A stretch of 64,000 bases of DNA from Pristionchus mayeri. Taxonomy: Eukaryota > Nematoda > Chromadorea > Rhabditida > Neodiplogasteridae. The notes beneath the pieces are model-generated. The model was not told where the DNA came from. It was given only the letters and a program-made list of their open reading frames with translations, and ran no database searches. Below, one piece after another: positions 55,250-64,000 of this stretch (the stretch's first letter is position 1; every line of letters begins with the position of its first letter). Where the stretch lies: the NCBI GenBank assembly GCA_036245805.1, contig BTRK01000003.1, positions 38,643,215 through 38,707,214 on the forward strand, written 5' to 3'. Both the position numbers and the translations under genes were made by a program.

Positions 55250-56078
55250 CGGAATGAAGAAACTGGACATCGAGGAGGAAGGAGTCGAGATGAGCAAGAT
55301 GATCTCGGAGATACTCCTCGACGAGGGAACCAGTGGAGAGAGCAAGGAAGGAGTGCTCGTTTTGCTGCCAGCTGAATCGGTGATCCCGATCGAGGGTGGT
55401 TCTGGATACTTCAAGTACTCCAAGTACGAGACAATCTCCGAGATGATGAAGACGATGATGAAAATGGAGTGTGAAGACCGACTTCCCAAGACCATCTTCG
55501 TTCTGTTGGGCCGAATTCTCTCAGAAGATTCGATAGCGGAAATCGGCGGATACTTTGAAGAATTGGTGAAGAGAGAGAACACATCTGTGTTTGTATCGAG
55601 TGATCTTTTGCCCGCGAGGACAGATCAAAAGAGCACCGAGGAGGCTCAGTCACAATTGAAGATTCTGACGGAATGGTATTTCCGTAGGCCCGAGGGAATC
55701 TCCATCTGCACGAGCCTCAGTGGAGTACTGAACGGTTTTACACCGTTCCTCGCGCTTTATCAAGCTGTGGGAAAGGATACCAACTTTATCTTCGAGAAGG
55801 CGGCGAGACACATCATCAACGGAACTCCCTTCACAATGGAGAATCCCAAGAACAAGAATCACATCGTCAGGAAGAGATCGATCAAGGAGAACGACGAGAA
55901 GAAACCAGAGATTCCTCACAAGAAGAAGACGGATTTCGGGTTGAGAGGATCAACCAGCAACTCATCGAATGAAGAATGGCTGGCGAAGCAGGAATGCTAC
56001 AATTGTCACAAGCTCGGCCATCTCCAGGAAATGTGCGCAAAGCCGAGAAGAAGATCTGAGTGGAGAAAGAAATACTGA
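55086..56078 (+). CDS. gypsy 3 ORF3: extra 3' protein with a zinc knuckle, 330 aa
   Basis: Lies between integrase and the 3' LTR, in the position where errantiviruses carry env. It is open to a stop at 56076-56078. No signal peptide or membrane segment is visible. It starts LDASRELPKLTKLDVQKEAK, has acidic helical segments (DDGMKKLDIEEEGVEMSKMI), the region RPEGISICTSLSGVLNGFTP, a basic stretch, and ends with a CCHC knuckle CYNCHKLGHLQEMC before basic RRRSEWRKKY. An upstream extension in the same frame (from about 54929, after the acceptor-like TTTCCAG) would add about 45 codons but contains a TGA near 55070. It may be expressed from a spliced RNA. No family recognised; gag- or nucleocapsid-like by its knuckle. 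Confidence 0.65.
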   Translation: MLDASRELPKLTKLDVQKEAKKRVNIKSVSMTSMKLAYKMALCPCALAEVAEIDDGMKKLDIEEEGVEMSKMISEILLDEGTSGESKEGVLVLLPAESVIPIEGGSGYFKYSKYETISEMMKTMMKMECEDRLPKTIFVLLGRILSEDSIAEIGGYFEELVKRENTSVFVSSDLLPARTDQKSTEEAQSQLKILTEWYFRRPEGISICTSLSGVLNGFTPFLALYQAVGKDTNFIFEKAARHIINGTPFTMENPKNKNHIVRKRSIKENDEKKPEIPHKKKTDFGLRGSTSNSSNEEWLAKQECYNCHKLGHLQEMCAKPRRRSEWRKKY

Positions 56079-56110
56079 GCAAGTGAGGACGCTTGCTTAG
56101 GGAGGGGGCA

Positions 56111-56811
56111 TGTAAACTAGGGGTATCCCCAACCCGATTTTATCGATATCGAATACCCCATCTGTCAATTATGTATTAATAATGCAAGTTTCGTAATAGA
56201 GATTATATCGAATTTAATGTTCCGAACCATTCGATGTTTCCGACTATGGAAGTTACGACATTTAGTCCCCGATCGTCGTTAACAATATTGTCGGACTCGT
56301 TTATTCTGCCACGTAATTGCGAAACGGGTTTTGCCCGTTGCTTGTTCGTTCTGTTCGTTTTTATCCCGTTTGTTTACTGTTTGTTTGCTTCTAAAATATA
56401 TAAAGTTTCGTACTTCACTCTGCCTCGCCATTCGAATATCAATTAGGGCTGGGAATCGGTTAACTCGGGGTAGTTTTCCGCATTTCGTGTCCGGCGTCTC
56501 TTCTTGAAGATTCTCTCTTTCTCTCTATATTTTCCTTTCACATTTCTTGTTCTTGCACTCTCTCTTTCAACTTGGTCTTTTACTTTATTGTCGTCTGTCT
56601 GTAGGTTCCTTCGGGAGCTGAGTGTCTGTAGGTTCCTTCGGGAGCTGAGTGTCTGTAGGTTCCTTCGGGAGCTGAGTGTCTGTAGGTTCCTTCGGGAGCT
56701 GAGTGTTGTAGGTTCCTTCTGGAACTGAGAGTTGTAACGGTGTGCCTCATCCTTGTTTTTCCTGGCTACTTGTGAGTCGGGTGCGTATAGGAGAGAGAGC
56801 ACAATCGTTCA
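56111..56811 (+). repeat. gypsy 3 3' LTR
   Basis: Same 701-bp length and sequence as the 5' LTR except one seen base. Preceded by AGGGAGGGGGCA (polypurine tract) and followed by the CAAA duplication. Confidence 0.95.
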
Positions 56812-56815
56812 CAAA

Positions 56816-57049
56816 GTACTGGAGGAACTGAACAACTTCGTAAAAATTGTGGGCCGTTGCCTGCCCACGTATGAACTTAAGGCACAAAAATAACTGGGTG
56901 AACACGGCATCTAATGATACAAAGGTAGTGGACATATTAAACGGTAGAGGCGCGCGACACAAATATAAAATGCTCTGGTTAACAGTTAACGTGCGCGTGC
57001 TAGAGAGATGCGTGTTTTTATAGTTTATACGATAGAGACATTTGCGTTA
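56816..57049. other. Unassigned intron sequence right of gypsy 3
   Basis: No family exon, repeat end or open frame of interest recognised. Confidence 0.3.
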
Positions 57050-57214
57050 AAGTAACCCGACAAAGACGTAAACCTGATCCGAAGACGCGACGCATTGTGC
57101 GCCCTCGCGTGTACGAGAGAGCGTGCAAAAGTGAGAGAGCGCTGGATCAGGCAACTTCAACCTGATTGAGTTTTCGCATTTTATATTAGAGCGTTTGCCC
57201 AAAAGTCGAGCAGA

Positions 57215-57880
57215 TCCGGAATATTTTGGCACAGCAAACAAAGTCGATTTTCCAATTTCTTGTGATTTGGGGTTCTAAAGGGTGCTGATGAAGATAGGCA
57301 TAGTCATTTTGCACACGGGTCTTCTGTTGGCTCCAGATGACGTTGCGTCGAATTCACATTTTCATGAATTTCACATTTCTATGAAGCGATAAAATTATCC
57401 GAACAGGATTTCCGGAGTAGAATTTTGTGACGAACACGCCTGTATACTTCATTTTTACTAATTTTGCAATTAAAAAATTAAAAATGCAACTTTTCTCTAA
57501 GTGAATCCCGAGCTTAGCAAATGCACCGATAGGAGCGCCGCAAAGAGAGGATTCTAAATCTACAATTTTGTCAATTTTCGACATCAAAATTTTTAGAAAA
57601 CCTAATAATAGTGCTCTTTTTTTTTCCAAAAGCACAACTCAGCGGCGTTCGATGACGCGATGTTTTTTTTTCTACCCCGGAAAACCTGTTCGGATAATTT
57701 TAGCGCTTCATAGAACCGTGGAATTCATGAAAATGTGAATTCGACGCAACGTCATCTGGAGCCAACGGAAGACACATGTGCATAATGACTATGCCTATCT
57801 TCATCAGCACCCTTGAGAACCCCAAATCTCAAGAAATTGGATAATCGAATTTTTTTGCTGTGCTATGTTCGGTTCTTCGG
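57215..57880. mobile_element. Nested palindromic element
   Basis: Arms of about 200 bp (including GATGAAGATAGGCATAGTCA and TGACTATGCCTATCTTCATC; GACGTTGCGTCGAATTCACA and its reverse complement). The spacer includes AAAAGCACAACTCAGCGGCG, also found at the ends of the neighbouring element 57967-58405. Confidence 0.7.
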
Positions 57881-57966
57881 CAAACGCTCTCATATTCTTT
57901 CTCAACCAATTCAGCCATCAGCTATTCAATGGAGCAAAAAAAATAGGGGGTCATTTTCGTGGGGGG

Positions 57967-58405
57967 GGGATAAAATCAAAACGACCAAAAGCACAACTCA
58001 ACGGCGTTCGATGACGCGATGTATAATTCTACAATTCCGGCTGCCCCCGCCTTCGGCGGGGGGCAGCCCCGTCCTAGCGGAGTAGGCTTCGCAATCACTC
58101 GTTTCGAAAATTGCTGATGCGCGATCTCTCTCCCTCCAAATTTCGTAATCGTTTCGCAATCCGGATAGACGGACAGACACTGCGCTTTATATATAGGTAT
58201 GGATAATTCTTGTTGCCAGCCGATCTTGAGTTTCACTCCAAATCAACGTATATGTTGAAACTCAAGATCGTCTAGCGACAAGATTTGCATATGCAAAGGT
58301 ATGGGAGCGTATACTGGCAACAATGAAACAACTCCCAAGTTGCTAGGCCAACTCCACATCGAACGCCGTTGAGAGTTGTGCTTTTGGTCGTTTTGCTTTT
58401 GTCCC
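57967..58405. mobile_element. Nested TIR element with a GC hairpin
   Basis: Inverted ends AAACGACCAAAAGCACAACT and AGTTGTGCTTTTGGTCGTTT (about 35 bp, continuing to CGGCGTTCGATG). Inside is a GC-rich hairpin GGCTGCCCCCGCC-TTC-GGCGGGGGGCAGCC at 58039-58068. Confidence 0.72.
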
Positions 58406-58566
58406 CCCCCCCCCAATTTCGTCCTTGTTAGGTAATTTTAAGAGTGGAGAAGCACGACCCTCCAGGTACGAATGGGTTGAATGAATCTTGGCGTGGAAGT
58501 AATAAATTTAAGCAAAATCTTTTAATTAGATGAAATCAAATATGAAAATCAGAGATGAAAAAGCAT

Positions 58567-58640
58567 GGTCATCCTATCGTTAGAAACCGTGGCATAGTGG
58601 TCTACGGCGCTGTAATTTACATACCTATGGTGGGGTGGGT
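58567..58640 (+). ncRNA. tRNA-like / SINE sequence
   Basis: GTGGCATAGTGGTCTACGGC (A-box-like) followed 35 bp later by GGGTTCGTGTCCCGGCC (B-box/T-arm-like). No complete cloverleaf could be folded by eye. Probably a tRNA-derived SINE; an inverted relative (GGGATTCGAGCCCC) lies near 58741. Confidence 0.45.
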
Positions 58641-58953
58641 TCGTGTCCCGGCCTCTGCAGTGACTTTTGCCAAGCTCGTGCAATTTTTGCCTACTGTTGG
58701 GTACTTCCCCCGAAGCTTGGCAAAGGTGACTGTAGAGGCTGGGATTCGAGCCCCATACCTTAGGATCCACCACAGGATTAATCCTATGGTAGGTTTGACC
58801 GTGGGTTTTTCATCTGTGATGAAAATGCACCTCGCACTCGGGGCATTCGATTTCCCTCTTCTTCGTATCACCATTATCGATCGATTCTTCTCCTTCCTCA
58901 TTCTCCATCTGATCACAGCCAGTCACGTGGAATGAATCAGTGAAGTTCGAGAC

Positions 58954-59860
58954 CTGTAAACAAACAGGGATGACTTCTCAATGCACTCTCTCCAGTCTAC
59001 ACGCTCTTTCGTCAGTATGAGCAGCGAAAAAGTAAGCAAAATCAAGTAAACGTTGTGAAAAAAATCATCGTTACTAAAGACTGATCTGGTAAAACTTTTC
59101 CAGTATAACCCCAATGGGAAGAGATCAATAAGGATCTTCCCAGTGGGATCACAGAGGAAAGGAAGCTATCTCAATCCCGCCTCGTATAGAGAGCACGATC
59201 CCTATTTGTTCATTGATAAACTGAGTTCGATGTCATTACCCAACCCGAGAGCAGGTTCCGCAAGGTAACCCACGCCTCATTGAGGCAGATCTTCAACGCC
59301 CGCATCGCGCGACCTCAACTTCTTTCTAACCCGGAGAAGTTGGCGCGCGCACGCTCCGGTTGCGAAACGAGAGCTGGTCGATCTCGTTATCGGCGCGACG
59401 CAATCATTAAGTAACCTTCTCACTGAACAATAGAATAAATGTTGGTGGTTTGAATAAATCGAGAGCCCGGAAAACAGCCATACGTCGCGTTTCTTTCAAG
59501 CCTGTGGCTTCATTGTCCTAACGAGCTGTGAACCGTAAGCGTTTTGAATATACATCGAGGGCGAGAGCGGCGGATCCTCACGTGCTCAGCCTCTTGCGTG
59601 GGTATACGGTATACGGTACCCATGCTAGAGGTTAGGATACTGAAGATATCCACACCATGACTATCTAAACTAGCACTATCCCAGTGGGATCCCAGTGGAT
59701 TTTTCAGTGAGATACATGCGGGCTTCACCCTGGGAAAATCACTGGGAACCCACAGGGAAACTTTTACTAGAATGGCCGCTAGTCCTCATTGTTTTGTCTC
59801 AACCGAAGTCCTTTAGCCAGCATTACCTGCTAACCCTTTTCATAAATTTTCGAAACTCAA
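58954..59860. other. Unassigned ZF11 intron sequence with repeated CCCAGTGGGAT motifs
   Basis: Copies of (T)CCCAGTGGGATC occur near 59130, 59686 and 59700, with related AATGGGAAG and CACTGGGAACCC. This suggests an undefined inverted-repeat element between about 59090 and 59780. A GC-richer stretch with CGCGCGACC lies near 59300-59400. No gene recognised. Confidence 0.3.
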
Positions 59861-59997
59861 ATCTCACCATAGAGAGATGGTCTGGAGAAGGGACGGGAAG
59901 CGGGAAGAAAGCAGGAGGAGGAACAGAATCCACGGAGGGAGTCGAGATCTGGAGAAAAATATAAACAGTGAAACGTTAGCGGACAGGCTGCAAAGTT

Positions 59998-60212
59998 AAG
60001 GTTACCGGACGAGGACGAAATTGACCCCCTATTTTTTGTCCTCCATCGAATAGCCGACGCTGAATTAGTTGAGAATGAATACACAAAAATGCTAAAAATC
60101 AATAATAGTATCAAGGGAAGCTGGAAATGATCAGCGTAATCCCGCGCTCTCTCACTATTGCATACTCTCTCGTACAAACGCGACGAGATCAGGGTCAGAT
60201 CAGTGTTTCATC
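59998..60212. mobile_element. MITE of the 21605 family (inverted copy)
   Basis: Inverted ends AAGGTTACCGGACGAGGACG and CATCCTCGTCCGGTAACTTT. The interior matches 21605-21858 in reverse (GACCCCCTATTTTTTGTCCTCCATCGAATAGCC...). It lies in a ZF11 intron. Confidence 0.75.
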
Positions 60213-60979
60213 CTCGTCCGGTAACTTTAGCCAAGATTGTAAAAGCAGAGAAATATTCTGGTGAAACCGATCAGATTTTTGTAAAATATATGTTGAAATG
60301 GTAATAGTTAATCGGAGTAGTTCTATTTGATAAGAGAGCAGTCAACAACGTACCATGTTCTCGCAATCATTGGCTTCGATGACCATTCTTTCCAGTGCGG
60401 AACGAGTCGCCCCGAGAGCACGGTGGAAACTGTCGATCGACTTCTAAATAATAGATGTTTTAAAGCATTCCGTAACTGCACTTGATTGTACCCCCGTCGT
60501 GTATATTGACTTTCAAAGGAAAACAATTAAAAAATAAACAGAACAAACAAAAAATAGCTCACGAGTGTCTGCTCCAGCTGTGCCCGAGTCGATCCCTCCT
60601 TCTCCTCTTCCAGTCGAGTAGTGAAAGTGAGGAATTCGGCCAGCGAACTGAATAAATTGATGAGCTAACCTACTATGTAAGAAGTATGAAAAATGATATT
60701 ATACATCGATATTCTTCGGTTAGTGTACTACTTTAGACGATTTGTTCTGGTTGATTTCCATCGTATCGCACTTAGGATGCTTGCTAACATTCGTGTAATG
60801 CTTAGGGAAGCAAGCACTAACTCAATTTTAGTACTAAGTCTCACTACTAGGACTAGTTAATAAGTTTGGAAAGGCAAAACAACTAACCGACGAAGCGTAA
60901 CTCCGGTCGAATCGACAATGGTTTCTCCAAGGGTTTGCAAGCAGGATGCATCCTGGTCTCCCGAGAAGAAGAAGGCCAT

Positions 60980-62250
60980 ATCTATAAACACACTAAAATA
61001 ATAATTGAAAGAACACGGCATTTTATTACAAACTAGGACGTCTTCCAAAGTTAGCACGACAAACTCTAGTGATTACGCGACTACAACTTAAAAGTAACTA
61101 AAAAGTTAGTGTACTGGTGTAATTCTACTATATTTACCACTAATAACGTCACATAAATCGAAAGGTTAAGAATCAAAGAAAAAAAAAGAATCAAAGAAAG
61201 CGACCGAAAACTGAAACAAACAAGTAGCGACCGATCGACGATACAGTATGCGTTACATTTGGCGCGTTGTTTAAAATATATCGTAATTCTTAAGCGAAAG
61301 AATAAATGGCTTTATTTCTGCACTTTTAACAGTTCTAATTTGGACAATGATGTGATTCATGCATTCCTCAGCATCTGTAAATTCAAATCTGCCGAACTAC
61401 AGATATAATAGTTTATCCCAGCACTGGTAATATACTATAGAAGCCCGGACCAGTCCGTAAAAGGAGCACTCCAGAGGCAGGGCAGCCTCCATCCCAGTAA
61501 AGGGATGCTCTGTACGCCATTGCCATAAAAACTCAGATCGGGGTACCGATGAAGGCATAAGGGGTATCCCCAGGCCAGTAAAACCTTCACTTAGGGCCTA
61601 AATGCAGGTTTTACTGGCCTGGGGATACGATATTTTCCGTTAAATTTTAGGCTAACATATCCCAATTTGATATTACCAGAAGGGCGGTAGATTTCCGTAC
61701 TCGTGAGCGGGGATTCATTGTTTGGTCGCAAAGGTTAGCACTGATTTTTCCGAATTACAACTAAATGCTCAAATCGCCGTGATTTTTGGTCTTGAAGTGC
61801 TTGAGAAGTCGCTTCGAAGGTTTGTATCATGGAGACAGCAATGGCATATCAATGGGCTCCTTCAGCAATATGCTCATCACAGTGGTCAGAACAAATATTT
61901 ATTTCGAAACTCGATAAGAGTACGATAGGTAGGATTCCTGAATCAATACAAGGGTATGGTGATGCAAAGGAATGAACGATATTCACAGAGATTGGAGCAA
62001 TAACAAAGTGAGCAAATTAACAGATTGTGTGTCTAGTCGATGACTACAGAAGAAAGAGATGATGGAAAAGAACAACGGGAGGGGTACTGTAGCAGATTAC
62101 GGTGGTCTAGCAAGTGAATTATCGAATATTTAAGGAAATCTGGCGCTCTGCAGTAAGTGAACATGGAGGAACTCAGCAAGTTCAGGCGATAAAGGGCGGC
62201 GCTCTCATTGCCCTTCAGGGTAGATCAAGAGAAACACGGGGAATTATCGA
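60980..62250. other. Upstream region of ZF11 with a perfect 23-bp hairpin
   Basis: Likely contains the ZF11 promoter; no TATA box is assignable. At 61564-61628 GTATCCCCAGGCCAGTAAAA pairs with TTTTACTGGCCTGGGGATAC (23-bp stem, 19-nt loop). No coding region seen. Confidence 0.4.
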
Positions 62251-63655
62251 TCGATATCTACAGTAGGACGGAAGGGGGCGGGGCTTGCAGCTCAGTCGGA
62301 GATGGTGGGCGTGGTCTGCGGCTGCTGCTGCTGCTCCGCCGACATCTTCTTGTGCCTGAAAATGGAAAATTTGAAATTTTGAAAATTTTCTCCTCCTCGG
62401 CCTTTCCGAGTGCTAAATGCCATCTTCTTTCACTGAGTTTGCGCTGAATCACCCAGACAACCCCTCTCCCTCTCTCTCTCTCTCTCTCTAAAACTAATCG
62501 GGGGACTAAGTACTGGACGAGTTACAAATCTGACCCATCAGCATGCCCCTACTGTAACCCGAGACGTCAAGCGCCCCAAAAGCCTGCCGCCTTTCTCTCA
62601 GATTATCAGTGACCCCTTGTGGTGTATGGCGACATGCGCTATTTGCGAGAGGGGGGGAGTTCCTGCAAGATTAATAAGCGCGGCGCTAAAAGGCGCAGTC
62701 CCCCGGTGGTTTACTGCCCTCTTGGCAGATAGTAGGTCGGGGGAGCGAAGAGATTATCGATTGCGCAATGCCCGTCGTTCGTGCGGGCGCGAGGTGCCCG
62801 CTCTCATACACGTGCGATTACGCAACCATGAATGGGAAGAGACCTAGATCGCCCTGACCCTCTCCAAATCCCACACTCTCTCGCTCCGTCTGACCATTGC
62901 TCTGGAAAGAGAGTGAGGGCAGTTCCCGATGTGGGCTGTCAAGGACCCTCATCACCATTCCCCGACTGTTGCTGTCTCTTGTCATCTTCTTGTCAGCATA
63001 TCCTTGCTACACGGGGTCAATGGCGTGTGAAACACGATCCGATCAGTCATTTCCGCCCGAGAAATCGTCTGACTCTCTCCAGATTGCATGCTCTCTCTCG
63101 CTTTCTAACCTGCGAGAGTGCGCAAATTGAAGAGAGTCAGCTACTCATTTCCGCCCACAACTGTCGTGTTGACCTAACAATAGGAAGATAGGGAGAGGGG
63201 GGACGATTGACCGCTCTAAGAAAGACACCTGGTGTTTATTCCCTCGCCAGACATTCTCCTAGCAGAACACGCGTGGTTCAAAAGAATGTGGATGGCCCGA
63301 GTCGCTCCCCTCTATCCCCTCGCCCATTATGCATTCGCTCCTTATTGAATGCCGAATTAGGGCCGATTATACTACCCGAAGCGATCTCTTTTAGTGTCAT
63401 CCATCACTCGATTGGCAGAAGGGAACAAAAGGGGGGGGGGGGGGGGGGCAAACTGTTCTGGCCAGGGAGACCATGGCTATTAATCGACACTTTCAAAATC
63501 CTCTCGCAAACCTATTGTGAAACCCAAGAAGACTGGGTCGAAAATGTGAGAGGAAATGGAGCATTCACAACATGAGACAGGGCAGGAAGGAACAAAGAAG
63601 ACCGATTGAGTATAAACGCCAAAGAGAAACAACTGCTACTGCTCACTCTTTGAAC
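62251..63655. other. Unassigned region with simple repeats
   Basis: Contains (CTG)5 near 62320, a (CT)n run near 62462-62490, and a poly-G tract of about 18 near 63430-63447 that could form a quadruplex. Several short open frames exist but none has a recognisable family or domain. Confidence 0.4.
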
Positions 63656-63779
63656 ATCCACACTAGGGTTGGTGAAATCGGGCCAGCCCGGTATTCGAGG
63701 GCCCGACTTGGTAAACAGCGCATTTTTGCTCGAGTAGGCTCGAACCCGATCGGGTGGCCCGAATTCGAGAGTGAAGAGT

Positions 63780-63852
63780 CGAGCGGCTCGACTGGCCCGA
63801 CTTAGCCCGACTCGGCCCGACTTGGCCCGACTCAGCCCGACTCGGCCCGACT
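63780..63852. repeat. Short tandem repeat, 10-bp unit
   Basis: Seven or so units of GGCCCGACTC/T (also AGCCCGACTC). Related GGCCCGA motifs are scattered from 63680, suggesting it is the end of a GC-rich repeat. Confidence 0.85.
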
Positions 63853-63924
63853 TTTCTGGCGAATGCATTAAGGAAATTCCATCGCCGTTCTTTCCATTGC
63901 CATTTCGGTCAACATCTGCAAGCT

Positions 63925-63996
63925 ACCAAATGGTGAAGTGGTTGTGTTTTGCACCTGTTAGTCATAAGCCGCTGGTTCGATCCCGCATGATGAGCT
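63925..63996 (+). ncRNA. tRNA-like sequence (Met-like body)
   Basis: ATGGTGAAGTGGTTG (A-box-like) and GCTGGTTCGATCCCGC (B box / T arm), 35 bp apart, with TTAGTCATAAG in the anticodon region (CAT). The acceptor stem is poorly paired. More likely a tRNA-derived SINE or pseudogene than a functional tRNA. Confidence 0.45.
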
Positions 63997-64000
63997 ATGT

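Larger units (their letters stand above)
47577..56811 (+). mobile_element. Ty3/gypsy retrotransposon 3, complete, 9.2 kb
   Basis: Two 701-bp LTRs differing at one seen position (CGCCTATGG versus CGACTATGG), a 4-bp target duplication CAAA at 47573-47576 and 56812-56815, a primer-site region TGGGGGCTGAGCC right after the 5' LTR, and a polypurine tract AGGGAGGGGG right before the 3' LTR. Structurally complete and young, but its coding frame is interrupted by three stops and one or two frameshifts. It sits in the large ZF11 intron. Confidence 0.95.
57050..58441. mobile_element. MITE of the 21605 family with two nested insertions
   Basis: Outer ends TTAAAGTAACCCGACAAAGACG and TTTCGTCCTTGTTAGGTAA, and internal GACGCGACGCATTGTGCGC.. 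and CAACCAATTCAGCCAT.., match the MITE at 21605-21858. It is expanded to 1.39 kb by an inserted palindrome (57215-57880) and a second TIR element (57967-58405). Confidence 0.72.
45585..60979 (-). pseudogene. ZF11: family gene with helical start and a 13-kb repeat-filled intron, 3' end lost
   Basis: Exons: 60888-60979 (MAFFFSGDQDASCLQTLGET, after TTTATAG|AT), 60563-60647 (SLAEFLTFTTRLEEEKEG), 60354-60443 (KSIDSFHRALGATRSALERM), an exon ending at 59948 (STPSVDSVPPPAFFPLPVPS), 58831-58953 (acidic, ending REIECPECE) and 45585-45653 (HLANNASDWVSHL..HSTAPAL, the second half of a C2H2 finger). The first three exons match N3 in phase. The finger halves are separated by about 13.2 kb containing a foldback element, gypsy 3 and MITEs. 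The CxC exon that should follow is gone; gypsy 2 begins 27 bp after the last exon. As it stands about 180 codons with a single finger are recognisable. It links the helical N-terminus to the zinc-finger part in one gene. Confidence 0.6.

Noticed and set aside
62617..63575. Short open frames of 76-122 codons in the right-hand region
   Set aside because: No family, no splice context like the neighbouring genes, overlapping frames on both strands; GC-richer intergenic DNA suffices.

Overview
The window looks like a chromosome of a rhabditid/diplogastrid-type nematode. The minus-strand genes are cut into many short exons by introns of about 45-60 bp with TTTCAG-like acceptors, start codons sit 2 nt after an AG acceptor (as in spliced-leader trans-splicing), and the transposons are mariner, Ty3/gypsy and LINE elements. 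No bacterial operon, CRISPR or phage signal is visible.

The host content is one tandem family on the minus strand, here called ZF1 to ZF11 by position. A complete member reads: short start exon or duplicated alpha-helical module; a series of short acidic exons built round E-P-K-E-E-P; a basic K-R-R-R-S exon like a nuclear signal; then zinc-binding half-fingers, one per exon (CPEC..H..H, CxCG..H..C, CxLC..H..H), ending in a short CSGHEFTLHKL exon and a stop. ZF1 and ZF7 look open. ZF2, ZF6 and ZF10 carry damage. ZF4, ZF5, ZF8, ZF9 and ZF11 are broken or fragmentary. N3 is a small gene with only the helical module.

Successive members are separated by about 220-240 bp (308 bp in one case). Upstream of each start exon, usually 52-57 nt before the ATG, is a conserved short stem-loop (ATCTGG, 7-nt loop, CCAGAT or CCGGAT), and an AG acceptor lies 2 nt before the ATG. 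This layout resembles a nematode polycistronic operon with an intercistronic Ur-like element. It is the most interesting signal in the window and is an inference.

Layout: 1-6.3 kb ZF1 and ZF2, with a dead mariner in a ZF2 intron; 6.5-8.1 kb a 153-bp purine-rich satellite and GC hairpins; 8.1-8.9 kb N3; 9.7-23.5 kb ZF4-ZF7, with MITEs and a 1,638-bp inverted duplication that splits ZF5; 23.7-29.4 kb fragments ZF8/ZF9, with mariners and a foldback element carrying tRNA-like sequences; 29.5-34.4 kb a gypsy element with a 1,418-codon open polyprotein but no 3' LTR; 36.1-43.15 kb ZF10, with a LINE nested in a mariner remnant; 43.15-45.56 kb a gypsy gag-protease remnant fused to a host exon; 45.6-61 kb ZF11, whose 13-kb intron holds a foldback element with minisatellites, a young 9.2-kb gypsy element with an extra 3' ORF, and nested MITEs; 61-64 kb mostly unassigned DNA.

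The array and the transposons have evolved together: nearly every broken paralog is broken at or beside a mobile element, and several elements lie harmlessly in introns. Splice structures are read by eye from paralog alignment; no transcript data or searches were available.
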